From contig OZ220497.1 of assembly GCA_965116245.1 (NCBI GenBank), forward strand, positions 1,426,001 to 1,490,000: a stretch of DNA of 64,000 nucleotides, in the 5' to 3' direction. A model generated the notes under the pieces. It did not search any database, was not told the origin of the DNA, and was given only the letters and a program-made list of their open reading frames with translations. The stretch comes from Poriferisodalis sp965116245. Its GTDB lineage: Bacteria; Actinomycetota; Acidimicrobiia; Acidimicrobiales; Poriferisodalaceae. Shown here one piece after another: positions 26,926-35,900 of this stretch. Position 1 is the first letter of the stretch. The number at the start of each line of letters is the position of its first letter. The position numbers were made by a program, and so were the translations under genes.

Positions 26926-29070
26926 CTAAGCCGGTTGCTGTAGTCGCTCCCATTCGTCGAGGAGGCTGCTGTCGGTGCTCCGCACCGTTTCGCCTAGCCA
27001 GCGAGTCAGCATGACTACATCGTCGGTGCGGCGGTGTTCGGGCACATTGCGGACCAGCGCCTTGTAGGCGTCGCTGAGGTAGCGCAGCAGTACCCCCTCT
27101 GAACCCTTGATGCCGTAGTGGTTGACATACTCGCGGAATGTCATCGCTCGTTCGTTCAAGTCACGTGCCACAGATTTGGGACGAACATTCTCATCGCGCA
27201 GCCAGGGGTGATGGGTTGACCAGGCGTTGAAGTTGTCGTATAGCCAGTCACGCAGCGGCTTGGGCCATTCGACTTCTTCTAGACGTGCCATCCGCTCCTC
27301 GTACTCAACTCCTTCGGCCTTCATCTCAGCCAATAGGTCGGTGCGTGCCAGGTCTCGTTGACGTTCTAGTACCACGCTGGGGTTCTCCAGCGTGGCTTCA
27401 AGCACGCTGAGCACATCAAGCGGATAGGTGGGTTCGTTGGTGTCAAGCAACTCGATTGCATCAAGTGCGAAAGGCGAGAGCGGGCGAGTCAGATCAAACT
27501 CCGCCTGCAAGTCCAAGTTGACGCGGACGAGACGGTCCAGCTCGTCAGGCTGGTCAAGCTGCTCAACTACCTGTGCCTGCGTCAAAGAGCGGTAGATGGC
27601 GATCGCACGTCGGATGTGAGATCGATTCGCAGCTCGGCTTTCGTGATTGTCGGTAAGCAGTCGTCGCATTGCAGCGCAGCCGTCGCCGGGCCGATCCAGC
27701 ACATTCATCAGCATTGAATGCGATACCTCAAACTGCGAACGGAGCGGTTCGGGCTGACCGGTCGCCAGTCGGTTGAACGACTCAGCGTTCCATGGGGCGT
27801 AGCCCCGCTTGGGCGGTGATGGCCTGCGAACCTTGCGTAGCTTGGCGGGGTCGTCACCGAACTTCTCGCGGGCCTTCTCCAAGGCCAACTGGTATTCAAC
27901 TTCGTGCTCAGGTGCCTGACACCAAACGAATCCCTCATGGTCGAAGCCGCGTCGTCCCGCCCGACCAGCGATCTGCTGAAAGTCCCGTACGGACAGTACG
28001 CGGGTGCCGCTCCCGTCGTATTTGCAGAGTTGGGTGAACACCACGGTGCGGATGGGCACGTTGACGCCCACGCCGAGTGTGTCGGTGCCGCAGATCAGTT
28101 TGAGCAGCCCGGTGCCCGCAAGACGTTCGACTAACAGCCGGTACTTTGGCAGCATCCCAGCGTGGTGTACGCCGATGCCAGCCTTGATGAAGCGCTGAAT
28201 GTCGCGGCCAAAGGGCGAATCGAACCGGAAATCGACGGTCTCTTTGGCTACCTGCTCTTTCTCGTCGCGTGAGAGCACTTTGAGACTGGTAAGTGCTTGC
28301 GCTCGCTCGGTGGCAGCCCTCTGGGTGAAATGGACGATGTATGCGGGCACACGCCGCAGTTCCAACAGTTCTTCGAGTGACTGATGCAGCGTCGTGGAGC
28401 GGTAGGTGAAGGTGAGTGGCACCGGTCTTTGTGCGCCTGTCACCGTGGCGACACTGCGGCCGGAGCGTCGGCGCAAATCGTCAGCGAAGCGTTGCGTGGG
28501 GCCCAAGGTGGCGCTCATCAGGATCATCTGGGTGTGGTTCAGCTCCAGCAGCGGCACCTGCCAGGCCCATCCCCGATCGCGGTCCGAATAGAAATGGAAT
28601 TCATCCATAACGACGCTGTCCACTCCGGCGTCAAGACCGTTGCGCAGCGCCAGGTTCGCCAGAATCTCCTGAGTGCAACAGATCACTGGAGCGTCTGGGT
28701 TAACAGCCCCGTCGCCCGTCACCATGCCGACCTTCGCTGCCCCCAACTCGTTGCATAAAGCGAAGAACTTCTCTGAAACGAGGGCCTTGACTGGTGCTGT
28801 GTAGTAGCTGCGCTGACCGCGCGCTACTGCTTCATAGTGCGCAGCTAGTCCGACGAGTGACTTGCCCGAGCCGGTGGGTGTGGTGATGATGACGTGATTG
28901 CCGCCAAAGATCTCAAGGATCGCATCTTCTTGGGCGGGGTAGAGCTCCAAGCCGATGTTGGTTGTGTAGTCCAGGAAGCCTTCTAGCAGTGAGTCGGCGT
29001 CAGGCTCGTGGGGCACGAACGCTGCTAGGCGTCCAGCCGCTTGTGTCCCGCTCGCGATGGCTAACGACAT
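26926..29070 (-). CDS. Ski2-like DEAD/DEAH-box helicase with C-terminal DUF3516-type region
   Basis: 714 residues. Helicase motifs: Q-like LYPAQEDAI, Walker A TPTGSGKSLV, motif Ia APVKALVSEKF, DEFH box (VVMDEFHFYSD), SAT (LMSATLG), motif IV HFTQRA, GIGVHHAGMLPKYR, and motif VI QIAGRAGRRG. The 300-residue C-terminal part matches the DUF3516 region found on actinobacterial members. Probable RNA or DNA unwinding enzyme, role unknown. It begins 3 bp after the stop of the 2-hydroxyacid dehydrogenase gene and so is likely co-transcribed with it. Confidence 0.9.
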   Translation of the reverse strand: MSLAIASGTQAAGRLAAFVPHEPDADSLLEGFLDYTTNIGLELYPAQEDAILEIFGGNHVIITTPTGSGKSLVGLAAHYEAVARGQRSYYTAPVKALVSEKFFALCNELGAAKVGMVTGDGAVNPDAPVICCTQEILANLALRNGLDAGVDSVVMDEFHFYSDRDRGWAWQVPLLELNHTQMILMSATLGPTQRFADDLRRRSGRSVATVTGAQRPVPLTFTYRSTTLHQSLEELLELRRVPAYIVHFTQRAATERAQALTSLKVLSRDEKEQVAKETVDFRFDSPFGRDIQRFIKAGIGVHHAGMLPKYRLLVERLAGTGLLKLICGTDTLGVGVNVPIRTVVFTQLCKYDGSGTRVLSVRDFQQIAGRAGRRGFDHEGFVWCQAPEHEVEYQLALEKAREKFGDDPAKLRKVRRPSPPKRGYAPWNAESFNRLATGQPEPLRSQFEVSHSMLMNVLDRPGDGCAAMRRLLTDNHESRAANRSHIRRAIAIYRSLTQAQVVEQLDQPDELDRLVRVNLDLQAEFDLTRPLSPFALDAIELLDTNEPTYPLDVLSVLEATLENPSVVLERQRDLARTDLLAEMKAEGVEYEERMARLEEVEWPKPLRDWLYDNFNAWSTHHPWLRDENVRPKSVARDLNERAMTFREYVNHYGIKGSEGVLLRYLSDAYKALVRNVPEHRRTDDVVMLTRWLGETVRSTDSSLLDEWERLQQPA

Positions 29071-29073
29071 GTC

Positions 29074-30084
29074 TCAGGCGTTGCGGCCCGGCCAGGCTTC
29101 GGGGTTGAGCATGTTGGACGGTCTTTTGCCGTTTAGGGCTGTCATCACTTCCTCAACTGCATGGGTGAAGATGCGGCGCCGACCAGCCACGGTTGCAGAT
29201 GCGATATGCGGCGTGACGATGACATCGCTGCGGCTGAGAAGCGGATGGTCATCTGGTAGCGGTTCGGGCTCAGTCACGTCGATTCCTGCGCCGCGCACCT
29301 TGCCCTCCTCAAGTGCCTGCAGCAGCGCTGCTTGGTCAACGAGCCCGCCGCGAGATGTGTTGACCACATAGACGCCGTCGCGCATCGCGTTGAGTAATTC
29401 CGCGTCCACGAGATGACGGGTAGCTGCGCTTAGCGGCGCATGCACCGAAACGACATGAGCGTCGGCGACCGCCTGGCCTGGCGTATCCGCCCGCTGAGCG
29501 CCTAACTCAGCGAATCTGGAGTTTTCGGCGTAGGGGTCGTAGGCCACGATCTCCATGCCGACTGATGACATGATCGTGGCCACGAGTCCACCGATGCGTC
29601 CGATGCCCAGGAGCGCCAGCCTCGCGCCCTGCAGTTCCAGGTGGCCATGGCGAGCCCAGTAGTCGCCCTCGGCCGCTTGTAGGCGTTGAGCCGATTCCTT
29701 TAGGCCTTTTGTGATCGCAAAGATCAGTGCGACTGCGTGTTCCGCCGTGGAGGTCGTCGGGCCGTCCGGTGTGTTGCAGGCTGCAATGCCGAACTCGGTG
29801 GCATCGTTGAGGTCGAGATTGTCGAACCCGATGCCAGCTCGTGCGATGACCTTCAGCAGCGGCGCGCGCTGGAACACACTGCGGTCGTAGCGGATTGCAG
29901 CCCCCACGATGGCGCCGTGAGCCCTTTCGATGCCCTCCAGAGGGTCATCGCCGCTTACATCCAGTATCCGCGCGTGACCCTGAAGCAATTGGCGTTGTAG
30001 CTCGCCAACGGATCGGTCGAACCACACAACCGGCATGTTTGCTTCGCTAACGGCCTGCGATTGGCTCTTGTCGCCTTTGTTCAT
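29074..30084 (-). CDS. D-isomer-specific 2-hydroxyacid dehydrogenase (SerA-like)
   Basis: 336 residues from ATG 30084; the frame is also open to a TTG at 30132. NAD-binding loop GIGRIGGLVATIMSS with the acidic end of beta-2 (VAYDPYAE); catalytic Arg in NTSRGGLVDQAALLQAL and the Glu/His pair in the TEPEPLPDDHPLL and VTPHIASAT regions. Closest in type to 3-phosphoglycerate dehydrogenases but without the C-terminal ACT/ASB regulatory domains. The true start is uncertain since the first 40 residues lack family features. Confidence 0.82.
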   Translation of the reverse strand: MNKGDKSQSQAVSEANMPVVWFDRSVGELQRQLLQGHARILDVSGDDPLEGIERAHGAIVGAAIRYDRSVFQRAPLLKVIARAGIGFDNLDLNDATEFGIAACNTPDGPTTSTAEHAVALIFAITKGLKESAQRLQAAEGDYWARHGHLELQGARLALLGIGRIGGLVATIMSSVGMEIVAYDPYAENSRFAELGAQRADTPGQAVADAHVVSVHAPLSAATRHLVDAELLNAMRDGVYVVNTSRGGLVDQAALLQALEEGKVRGAGIDVTEPEPLPDDHPLLSRSDVIVTPHIASATVAGRRRIFTHAVEEVMTALNGKRPSNMLNPEAWPGRNA

Positions 30085-30270
30085 CGGGCCAGTATTGCTT
30101 GACCCATGCGCCACTGCGGGAAGGCTCCCCAAAGCGCCCTCAAAGATCAGCCCACAACGCCGCTGAGCAGTGAAATAGGCCGATTGGGCGCTGGCGTGGC
30201 ATACACGCGGGGCTGGTAGCTACGGTTGACGGCCAGAAGGCCATCATCGGCGAATCGGGGGAATGGGCTG

Positions 30271-31641
30271 ATGCAGGTAGACGAGGCGATCATCCATGAC
30301 ACACAGCGTTACGCCACCGAGGGCTACCCCTGGACAGAGTGGGACCTGCTGCGCGAACAAGCGCCCGTCTATTGGTACGTGCGTGAGAACATCGCTCCGT
30401 TCTGGGCCGTTACTCGCTACGACGACGTGAAGTGGGTGTCGGGCCAGAATCGGACGTTCATCAACGGTGGCGGCCGTTTGCGTTTGGCCGACGCAGACCG
30501 CGACTTACGTTTTTGGACTAGGTATCGCGCACGTGCAGCCCAGATTGGATGGGAGCCCGACGAGCCACCGGATTTCGTGTTCATGGACCGTCCTGGTCAC
30601 TGGGACATGCGTCGGCTGGTTGTGCCCGAGTTCACGCCCAAGGCGATGCACCGCCGGTCTGCTTCGCTTGAATGCCACGCGCAGCGCTTCGCGCAGGAGT
30701 TCAAGCACAAGGCGGCTAGCGAAGGCGCAGCCGATGTGGTGGAGGACTTGGCGGTAAAGCTGCCGCTAGCGGCCATCTGCGAGATTGTCGGGGTCTCCGC
30801 TGATGACTGGGAGCAGGTACACGCCTGGACCTCGGTTTTGTTTGACGATCCGGATCTGGACCGGTTTTGCCGGCCGGGTGAAGGTCACGACGAGATGCGT
30901 GTGCGCATGTTGGCCGAGTTTGACGCGTGGATTGGCGAGCTAATTGCCGAGGGTCGACGTGACGGCGCACAGGGAGCAGACTTGGTGAGCATCTTGCTTC
31001 GGTCCGAAACCGAGGCTGGACCGCTGACCACTCAGCAGCTAGTCGGTTATCTCCGGCTGATGATCGCCGCGGGCAATGAGACGACTCGCAACGCAGCGAG
31101 CGGCGGAGTGATCGCATTGCTCGAGCACCGCGACCAGCTAGAACTGCTCAATGAGCGGATAGAAGACCCCAACGTGATCGAAACCGCGGTTGAGGAGATT
31201 CTGCGTTGGACCTCGCCAGTGATTCAGTTCGCACGGACATGTACCCGAGACACCGAGCTAGGCGGCCAGACAATCAAAGCAGGCGAGCACGTGGGCGTGT
31301 GGTACCCGTCGGCGAATCGAGATGAGCGACAGTTCCCCGAGCCGTATCGCTTTGACATTTTGCGAACACCCAACGATCATCTCGCCTTCGGACACGGCGC
31401 TCACTTCTGTTTGGGTGTGCATCTGGCGCGCTGGGAGCTAAGGGCGTTCTTCCGGGTAGTGGCTCCGCTGTTGGAGGGTCTGCAGCTAGACGGCGTTCAG
31501 TCTCGTATCGGCCATTTGCATGTGGGGCCTATCAAGCACCAGATGGTGACCACTCGCAGTCCCGCCAAGCGCGATGCACCTAACTGGTCTAACACCGCTG
31601 GCCTAGCGTCGGCGAGCCTGAAGACGGTTGAGGTGCCATGA
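30271..31641 (+). CDS. Cytochrome P450
   Basis: 456 residues. Haem-binding loop FGHGAHFCLGVHLAR (Cys ligand), ExxR of the K helix in EEILRW, and I-helix AGNETTRNA (acid/Thr proton relay). The MDRPGHWDMRRLVVPEFTP block places it among soluble bacterial class I P450s of the CYP125/142-like or terpene-hydroxylase type; substrate unknown. ATG at 30271 has GGGGGA upstream; the open frame extends to 30226. The stop overlaps the next start (ATGA), so it is coupled to the SMP-30 gene. No ferredoxin is adjacent. Confidence 0.93.
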   Translation: MQVDEAIIHDTQRYATEGYPWTEWDLLREQAPVYWYVRENIAPFWAVTRYDDVKWVSGQNRTFINGGGRLRLADADRDLRFWTRYRARAAQIGWEPDEPPDFVFMDRPGHWDMRRLVVPEFTPKAMHRRSASLECHAQRFAQEFKHKAASEGAADVVEDLAVKLPLAAICEIVGVSADDWEQVHAWTSVLFDDPDLDRFCRPGEGHDEMRVRMLAEFDAWIGELIAEGRRDGAQGADLVSILLRSETEAGPLTTQQLVGYLRLMIAAGNETTRNAASGGVIALLEHRDQLELLNERIEDPNVIETAVEEILRWTSPVIQFARTCTRDTELGGQTIKAGEHVGVWYPSANRDERQFPEPYRFDILRTPNDHLAFGHGAHFCLGVHLARWELRAFFRVVAPLLEGLQLDGVQSRIGHLHVGPIKHQMVTTRSPAKRDAPNWSNTAGLASASLKTVEVP

Positions 31642-32480
31642 CCACAACCGAGATTTTGGTCACGGGGCTGGCCTTTGGTGAAGGCCCTCGCTGGCGTGAC
31701 GGCAAGTTGTGGTATAGCGACTTTTACCGTCACGGCATCTTCACCGTGACGCCCGATGGCGACGAGGAGCTAGTCCACACGGTGCCTACACAGCCATCGG
31801 GGCTGGGCTGGCTTCCGACTGGCGATTTGCTCTTCGTTTCGATGCTTGACCGGCAGTTGCGCCGCCTGGACGGCGATGGCATCGAGACGCTGCATGCCGA
31901 CTTGGCCAGCATTGCTGGAGGGCCCTGCAACGACATGGTTGTGGCTGCTGACGGCACTGCCTATGTAGGCAACTTTGGCTTTAACGAAGAGGCTGGCGAG
32001 ACTTTCGCTCAAGCCACTCTGGCAGTCGTCGACCCGGACGGCACAGCCCGACCGGGGCCTGACGGCTTTGACTTTCCCAATGGTACCGTTATCGACCCCA
32101 GCGGTCGGCACATGGTGATCGCGGAGAGTTACGGCAGACGCCTGACTGCGTTCGACGTCGCGTCCGATGGCTCGCTCAGCGGTCGGCGAACATTCGCTGA
32201 TCTCGAAAAGCGAGTGCCAGACGGCATCTGCTTGGACGAGGCTGGTGGCATTTGGGTAGCCGACCCACTCAATGCAAGTTGCTTCAGGGTTTTGGAAGGG
32301 GGCGAGGTAACCGACGTAGTTGAGCTGGAGATGAACTGCTTTGCGTGCATGCTCGGCGGCGATGACCGCCGAACTCTCTACATGGTTACAGCGCCAACGT
32401 CACGGCCGCCTGCCAATCAGCCGCCACCGGGCCGCATCGAGACAATTCGAGTAGATATTCCCGGTAGCGGCCTGCCCTAG
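31638..32480 (+). CDS. SMP-30/gluconolactonase/LRE-family protein
   Basis: 280 residues, six-bladed beta-propeller. Typical motifs: LAFGEGPRWRDGKLWYSD (metal-binding Glu in FGEGPRW), GGPCNDMVVAADGTAYVGN and FPNGTVIDPSGRHMVIAE, DGICLDEAGGIWVAD. Members hydrolyse lactones with a divalent metal. Translationally coupled to the P450, which suggests that it opens a lactone or processes a P450 product; this is inference. Confidence 0.9.
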   Translation: MTTTEILVTGLAFGEGPRWRDGKLWYSDFYRHGIFTVTPDGDEELVHTVPTQPSGLGWLPTGDLLFVSMLDRQLRRLDGDGIETLHADLASIAGGPCNDMVVAADGTAYVGNFGFNEEAGETFAQATLAVVDPDGTARPGPDGFDFPNGTVIDPSGRHMVIAESYGRRLTAFDVASDGSLSGRRTFADLEKRVPDGICLDEAGGIWVADPLNASCFRVLEGGEVTDVVELEMNCFACMLGGDDRRTLYMVTAPTSRPPANQPPPGRIETIRVDIPGSGLP

Positions 32481-32534
32481 AGACCTTGACGGCTTACCGC
32501 CACAAACTGCCCGCTCGCCACTGACATGGCTGCA

Positions 32535-33968
32535 TCAAACTGCGCGCGCTCTTTCGAGTACATGAGACTCTAGTTTTTTCAAGTCCAAGGACGCCAGAGT
32601 TCCGACGGTCACTGGACGTTTAACGTCCCAGAATATGCGCGACCTGAAAAACCCTTCAGCTAAATCTGAATTCAAGAGTCTTGCCGTCTTGTGAGCGATT
32701 AGCTCCGACTCGCATGGCAGAAAATAGCAGGTGTCGTCGAGCACAACTGGCTTCCCTTTAGTGGGTGAGACTACTTTGAAGTCAAGTACCTTTGTGAAAC
32801 CCGAAATAGCGACTTTCCAAGGGGCGAAACTGTATTCCCCGATCCCAAACATAGAGAATCGAGGACGTCGACGATAAATGGAGCTGGCTCTGGAGTCAAG
32901 CGAATCAGAGTGCTCCATCAGGTAAGCCCATGCCAATGGAAATTTTTTGGCAAGAAGTTTGGTGTCGTCTCCAGCCCGCCTTTGTGTGACCAGCATAAAT
33001 CGCGCGGGATCAGACCCCTTCATCAGATCAGAGCTTTTCAGCATCGGATACATGACCTCTGATTCAAGAGCGGCTGCTTCCCCAAATCCGTTGATATAAC
33101 GACCAGGTTCCATTGCATTCGGGTCGGGCCGTAGTTCCATCACCTTAGCGCAGTCGTGCTTTATGCCTGATCGCCACTTCAACGGGAACTCACCCTGAAG
33201 GTGGCCGTGCGCTTTGTGCAGCTCAACGTCTGCGATGATCTTGCCTTCGGAGCTGCTAAACGTTGACTCAGGATTAGGAGAATGCAAGCTAGGAAACACA
33301 GCGCATGCCGAAGAGGTTGAACTCGGTCTTGCCACACAAACAAGGAGGCAAGCGCTAACCGAGGCCTGAAAGGCCTTTAGTGCGTCAATCCGGAACATTG
33401 CAAACTTCTCGATTTCTAGTCCACTATCCCAGGCTTTGCGGATTACTTTTCGTGCCACTGACGTCTTGCACAGCATGGCCAACGCACCTCGATGTCCTGA
33501 AAGGCTCTCTAGCAGTCTTGTTATCATCCATTCTGATATATCAAAGTTGCTCTTGCCTGTGATTGCTTCGATCCCACGCAGTCCAAGCGCATTCGACTTG
33601 TATGGCAGATTTTCGCCTCCAACTCGGCCTATTGCGGAATTGGTCACCCAGGGCGGATTTCCCAATAATAGTAGAGGTTCCTCTAACGAATCAAGCAGCG
33701 CATCCCAATCTTGAAGGAAGAAATCAGACTGTTGAACTAGGGAGCGCTGAACGGTTCTCATCGCTTCGGTAACATGCTCATCGTTTATCTCATAGCCCCG
33801 AAGTGTATCGCACGAACTGAAGACAGACTCGGCCGCCCGAAGAAATGAGCCCTTGCCACAGGTAGGTTCAACAATGGACCTCGGAGTCGCTGCAATTTTT
33901 GCTAGTACTTGACAAACATCCCATGCTAGACTGTAAGGTGTCTGGTAGTCTCCAAATTGAGATTGCAT
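32535..33968 (-). CDS. N6-adenine DNA methyltransferase of a restriction-modification system
   Basis: 477 residues. Motif I EPTCGKGSFLRAAES (S-adenosylmethionine binding) and motif IV GNPPWVTNS (catalytic NPPW) identify a gamma-class adenine methyltransferase, with a 300-residue C-terminal part that would hold target recognition. It starts one base after the stop of the nuclease gene on the same strand, so the pair forms an operon. Base composition is visibly A+T-richer than the flanking genes, consistent with recent transfer. Recognition sequence cannot be read. Confidence 0.88.
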   Translation of the reverse strand: MQSQFGDYQTPYSLAWDVCQVLAKIAATPRSIVEPTCGKGSFLRAAESVFSSCDTLRGYEINDEHVTEAMRTVQRSLVQQSDFFLQDWDALLDSLEEPLLLLGNPPWVTNSAIGRVGGENLPYKSNALGLRGIEAITGKSNFDISEWMITRLLESLSGHRGALAMLCKTSVARKVIRKAWDSGLEIEKFAMFRIDALKAFQASVSACLLVCVARPSSTSSACAVFPSLHSPNPESTFSSSEGKIIADVELHKAHGHLQGEFPLKWRSGIKHDCAKVMELRPDPNAMEPGRYINGFGEAAALESEVMYPMLKSSDLMKGSDPARFMLVTQRRAGDDTKLLAKKFPLAWAYLMEHSDSLDSRASSIYRRRPRFSMFGIGEYSFAPWKVAISGFTKVLDFKVVSPTKGKPVVLDDTCYFLPCESELIAHKTARLLNSDLAEGFFRSRIFWDVKRPVTVGTLASLDLKKLESHVLERARAV

Positions 33969-34511
33969 CTAGACTATCCTCTCAATACCGGCAACGTTGC
34001 CAGCTACATCTACAACTCTCCCATACTGCAATCTCCATTGAAGTGCGTTCGAAATTGTAAGGTAACCTTGATGTGGGGGGTCATAAAGTAACTTATTTGC
34101 GAGTAGAACTAACTCAGACTCATCAATTGGCAAGTTTCGGTCCCGCATAAACGCAATGATGTCCTCGGTATTGCCATCTCGGTTAATTATTTCTAGAACG
34201 CCCCGAGTCGTCTGATAATCTGCGGTCCTAAGTTCGTCAATATACACTGCGTGCGCTATGTTGATTGTTGCTGTTAGATCGATATCGTTGTCGGTCTTTT
34301 CGTATACAAATATAAGTAGCGAATGTCCTAGGCCTAGTACTTTTTGTTGCGCCGACTTAAATGGAGATGAAGATTGGGGTTGCCGGATATTGGTGACTTT
34401 CATGTCCACATTCAAACCAGGAAAGTCAATCCCTGTGGCCGAACTACCCCTAGCGTAGGTGAAAGATGATGCCAAGAAGTCTTGAAACTTGTGTTCTAGG
34501 TAAGTTCCCAC
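33969..34511 (-). CDS. Type II restriction endonuclease, main part (C-terminal frame)
   Basis: 180 residues if started at the GTG at 34511. The stretch SSATGIDFPGLNVDMKVTN carries a PD-(D/E)xK-like arrangement (D...DxK) expected of a nuclease core. It directly precedes the methyltransferase. It is probably not an independent gene: its first residues (VGTYLEHKF) continue naturally from the preceding 60-residue frame (VTDGK) if one base is regained at the GGAAAAATG run. So either a one-base deletion inactivated the nuclease, or ribosomes slip by -1 there. No family name recognised. Confidence 0.7.
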   Translation of the reverse strand: MGTYLEHKFQDFLASSFTYARGSSATGIDFPGLNVDMKVTNIRQPQSSSPFKSAQQKVLGLGHSLLIFVYEKTDNDIDLTATINIAHAVYIDELRTADYQTTRGVLEIINRDGNTEDIIAFMRDRNLPIDESELVLLANKLLYDPPHQGYLTISNALQWRLQYGRVVDVAGNVAGIERIV

Positions 34512-34678
34512 ATTTTTCCATCAGTAACACCATAAAGCGACGGAACCGGGTCTCCGGACTCGTTTATGGCAAACTCTCTTGCTTGCGAGATTAGAAGTGC
34601 GATAGTGAGATCTTCTAGCACATCTTGTCCTTTACGAGTATGTACAATTGGGCCGTTTCCAGAGTTTAGATTTCGCAT
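34496..34678 (-). CDS. Restriction endonuclease, N-terminal fragment upstream of frameshift
   Basis: 60 residues starting at ATG 34678 and ending in TAG 15 bases into the downstream frame. Contents: a helical stretch (LEDLTIALLISQAREFAI) followed by SLYGVTDGK, which joins well to NVGTYLEHKFQDF of the next frame after a -1 shift on the AAA codon. Standing alone it has no recognisable function. Confidence 0.6.
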   Translation of the reverse strand: MRNLNSGNGPIVHTRKGQDVLEDLTIALLISQAREFAINESGDPVPSLYGVTDGKMWELT

Positions 34679-34857
34679 CGCGCGTGGTTGCGGGCAATAC
34701 TAGGTCCCTATAGGTCGGTTACCAGGCCTACGTGGCGTCATTCCGTCTACGTCTTGGCCAACAGAATGCTCCTGCCGCGTTCCATGGTCAAACTGATTTT
34801 CCTCAGAACACAGAGTTAGGCGTTTTGCAGCGAAAGCCTTTGGTCTCTGCAATTGTG

Positions 34858-35886
34858 TCACAGATGTTGTGGGGATGTAGCGCCGAGTCGGCGTAGATGA
34901 CCAGCTCTAATCTCGGCAGTCTGTCCTTGCACTAGCAAGAACAGCGCTTCGCGCGCTAGGCGTTGCGCTTGGTGGCCCAGCGTTATGGCTCGACCGCCAA
35001 TGGAGGACACGAGAGCGCTGGTTGCCCGTATGCCCACGTAACCGACCTGGGCACGGCACTCGGGCATTTGTTCCACGTCAGCGGCGTGTAGCGCTCGGCG
35101 CGCCGCATCCAACTCGGCATCCAAAGGCGACGAGCCGAGTAAACGCAACGCCCGCGACGCTACGCCAAGCATCAAAGCGCCATTAGCGCGCAGTCCTTGC
35201 CTGTAAATCGCATGCCACGCTTCGTAGTCGATGACCTCAACGACGCACTCGTCATCTACTACGTGTTCGTCGAAGTGCAACGCCACCGTGATCGTTGAAT
35301 TCACAGCCGAGAGCCGTAGCCGACGAGACCGCAGTGTGGGCGCCTCAGTTGCAGAAATGAGCATCCACACCAGCCGGTCAGCCTCGTGGGCGGCAACCAG
35401 CACCGCATCGATGTGACCCCATCCGGTGACGAAGGGTGCAACGCCGCGTAGCACCCAGCCGCCTTGGGCACGCTCGGCAAACAGGCACGGCTCTGCGCGC
35501 AACACATGCGCAAACGCCACTCCGCTTCGTCGTTCACCCGTAGCCAACGCCCGAGCCCAGCGTTCGTGCAGCACGGATCCCGCTGGCGTTCGCGCCGCAT
35601 TCGCCGAACCGCCACCGTGTTGTGCCCACACGAACGCAGTGGTGAGACAACCGCTCGCCAGTGCTTCCAAAATCGGGAGCCGCTCAGCTTCGTCAAAGCC
35701 GCAGCCACCTAGATCAGTCGGCGACCAGAGCCCGTAGAGACCGGCATTTCGAAGCAGGTCAAGGTTCTCTTCAGGAACGCTGTCGGCGGCATCTACGGCC
35801 AGCGCACGCTCAAACAACACCTCATCGGCCAGCCGACGCGCCGCACTCAGCAAACCGGTTGCTTTCGGAAGCTCAGATGTTCGCAC
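34858..35886 (-). CDS. Acyl-CoA dehydrogenase-like protein
   Basis: 342 residues from a GTG at 35886; the open frame reaches 35952 but that would overlap the upstream gene by 52 bp. N-terminal helices and GLYGLWSPTDLGGCGFDEAE match acyl-CoA dehydrogenases, as does the FAD-region APFVTGWGHIDAVLV and the C-terminal helical part ending LGHQAQRLAREALFLLVQGQ. It is shorter than usual (about 380) and a catalytic Glu cannot be assigned with confidence. Last gene of the presumed nitrile hydratase/UGSC operon, 14 bp after the partner protein, so its substrate may be linked to nitrile or amide breakdown. Confidence 0.72.
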   Translation of the reverse strand: MRTSELPKATGLLSAARRLADEVLFERALAVDAADSVPEENLDLLRNAGLYGLWSPTDLGGCGFDEAERLPILEALASGCLTTAFVWAQHGGGSANAARTPAGSVLHERWARALATGERRSGVAFAHVLRAEPCLFAERAQGGWVLRGVAPFVTGWGHIDAVLVAAHEADRLVWMLISATEAPTLRSRRLRLSAVNSTITVALHFDEHVVDDECVVEVIDYEAWHAIYRQGLRANGALMLGVASRALRLLGSSPLDAELDAARRALHAADVEQMPECRAQVGYVGIRATSALVSSIGGRAITLGHQAQRLAREALFLLVQGQTAEIRAGHLRRLGATSPQHL

Positions 35887-35900
35887 GCCAGCGCGACCAG

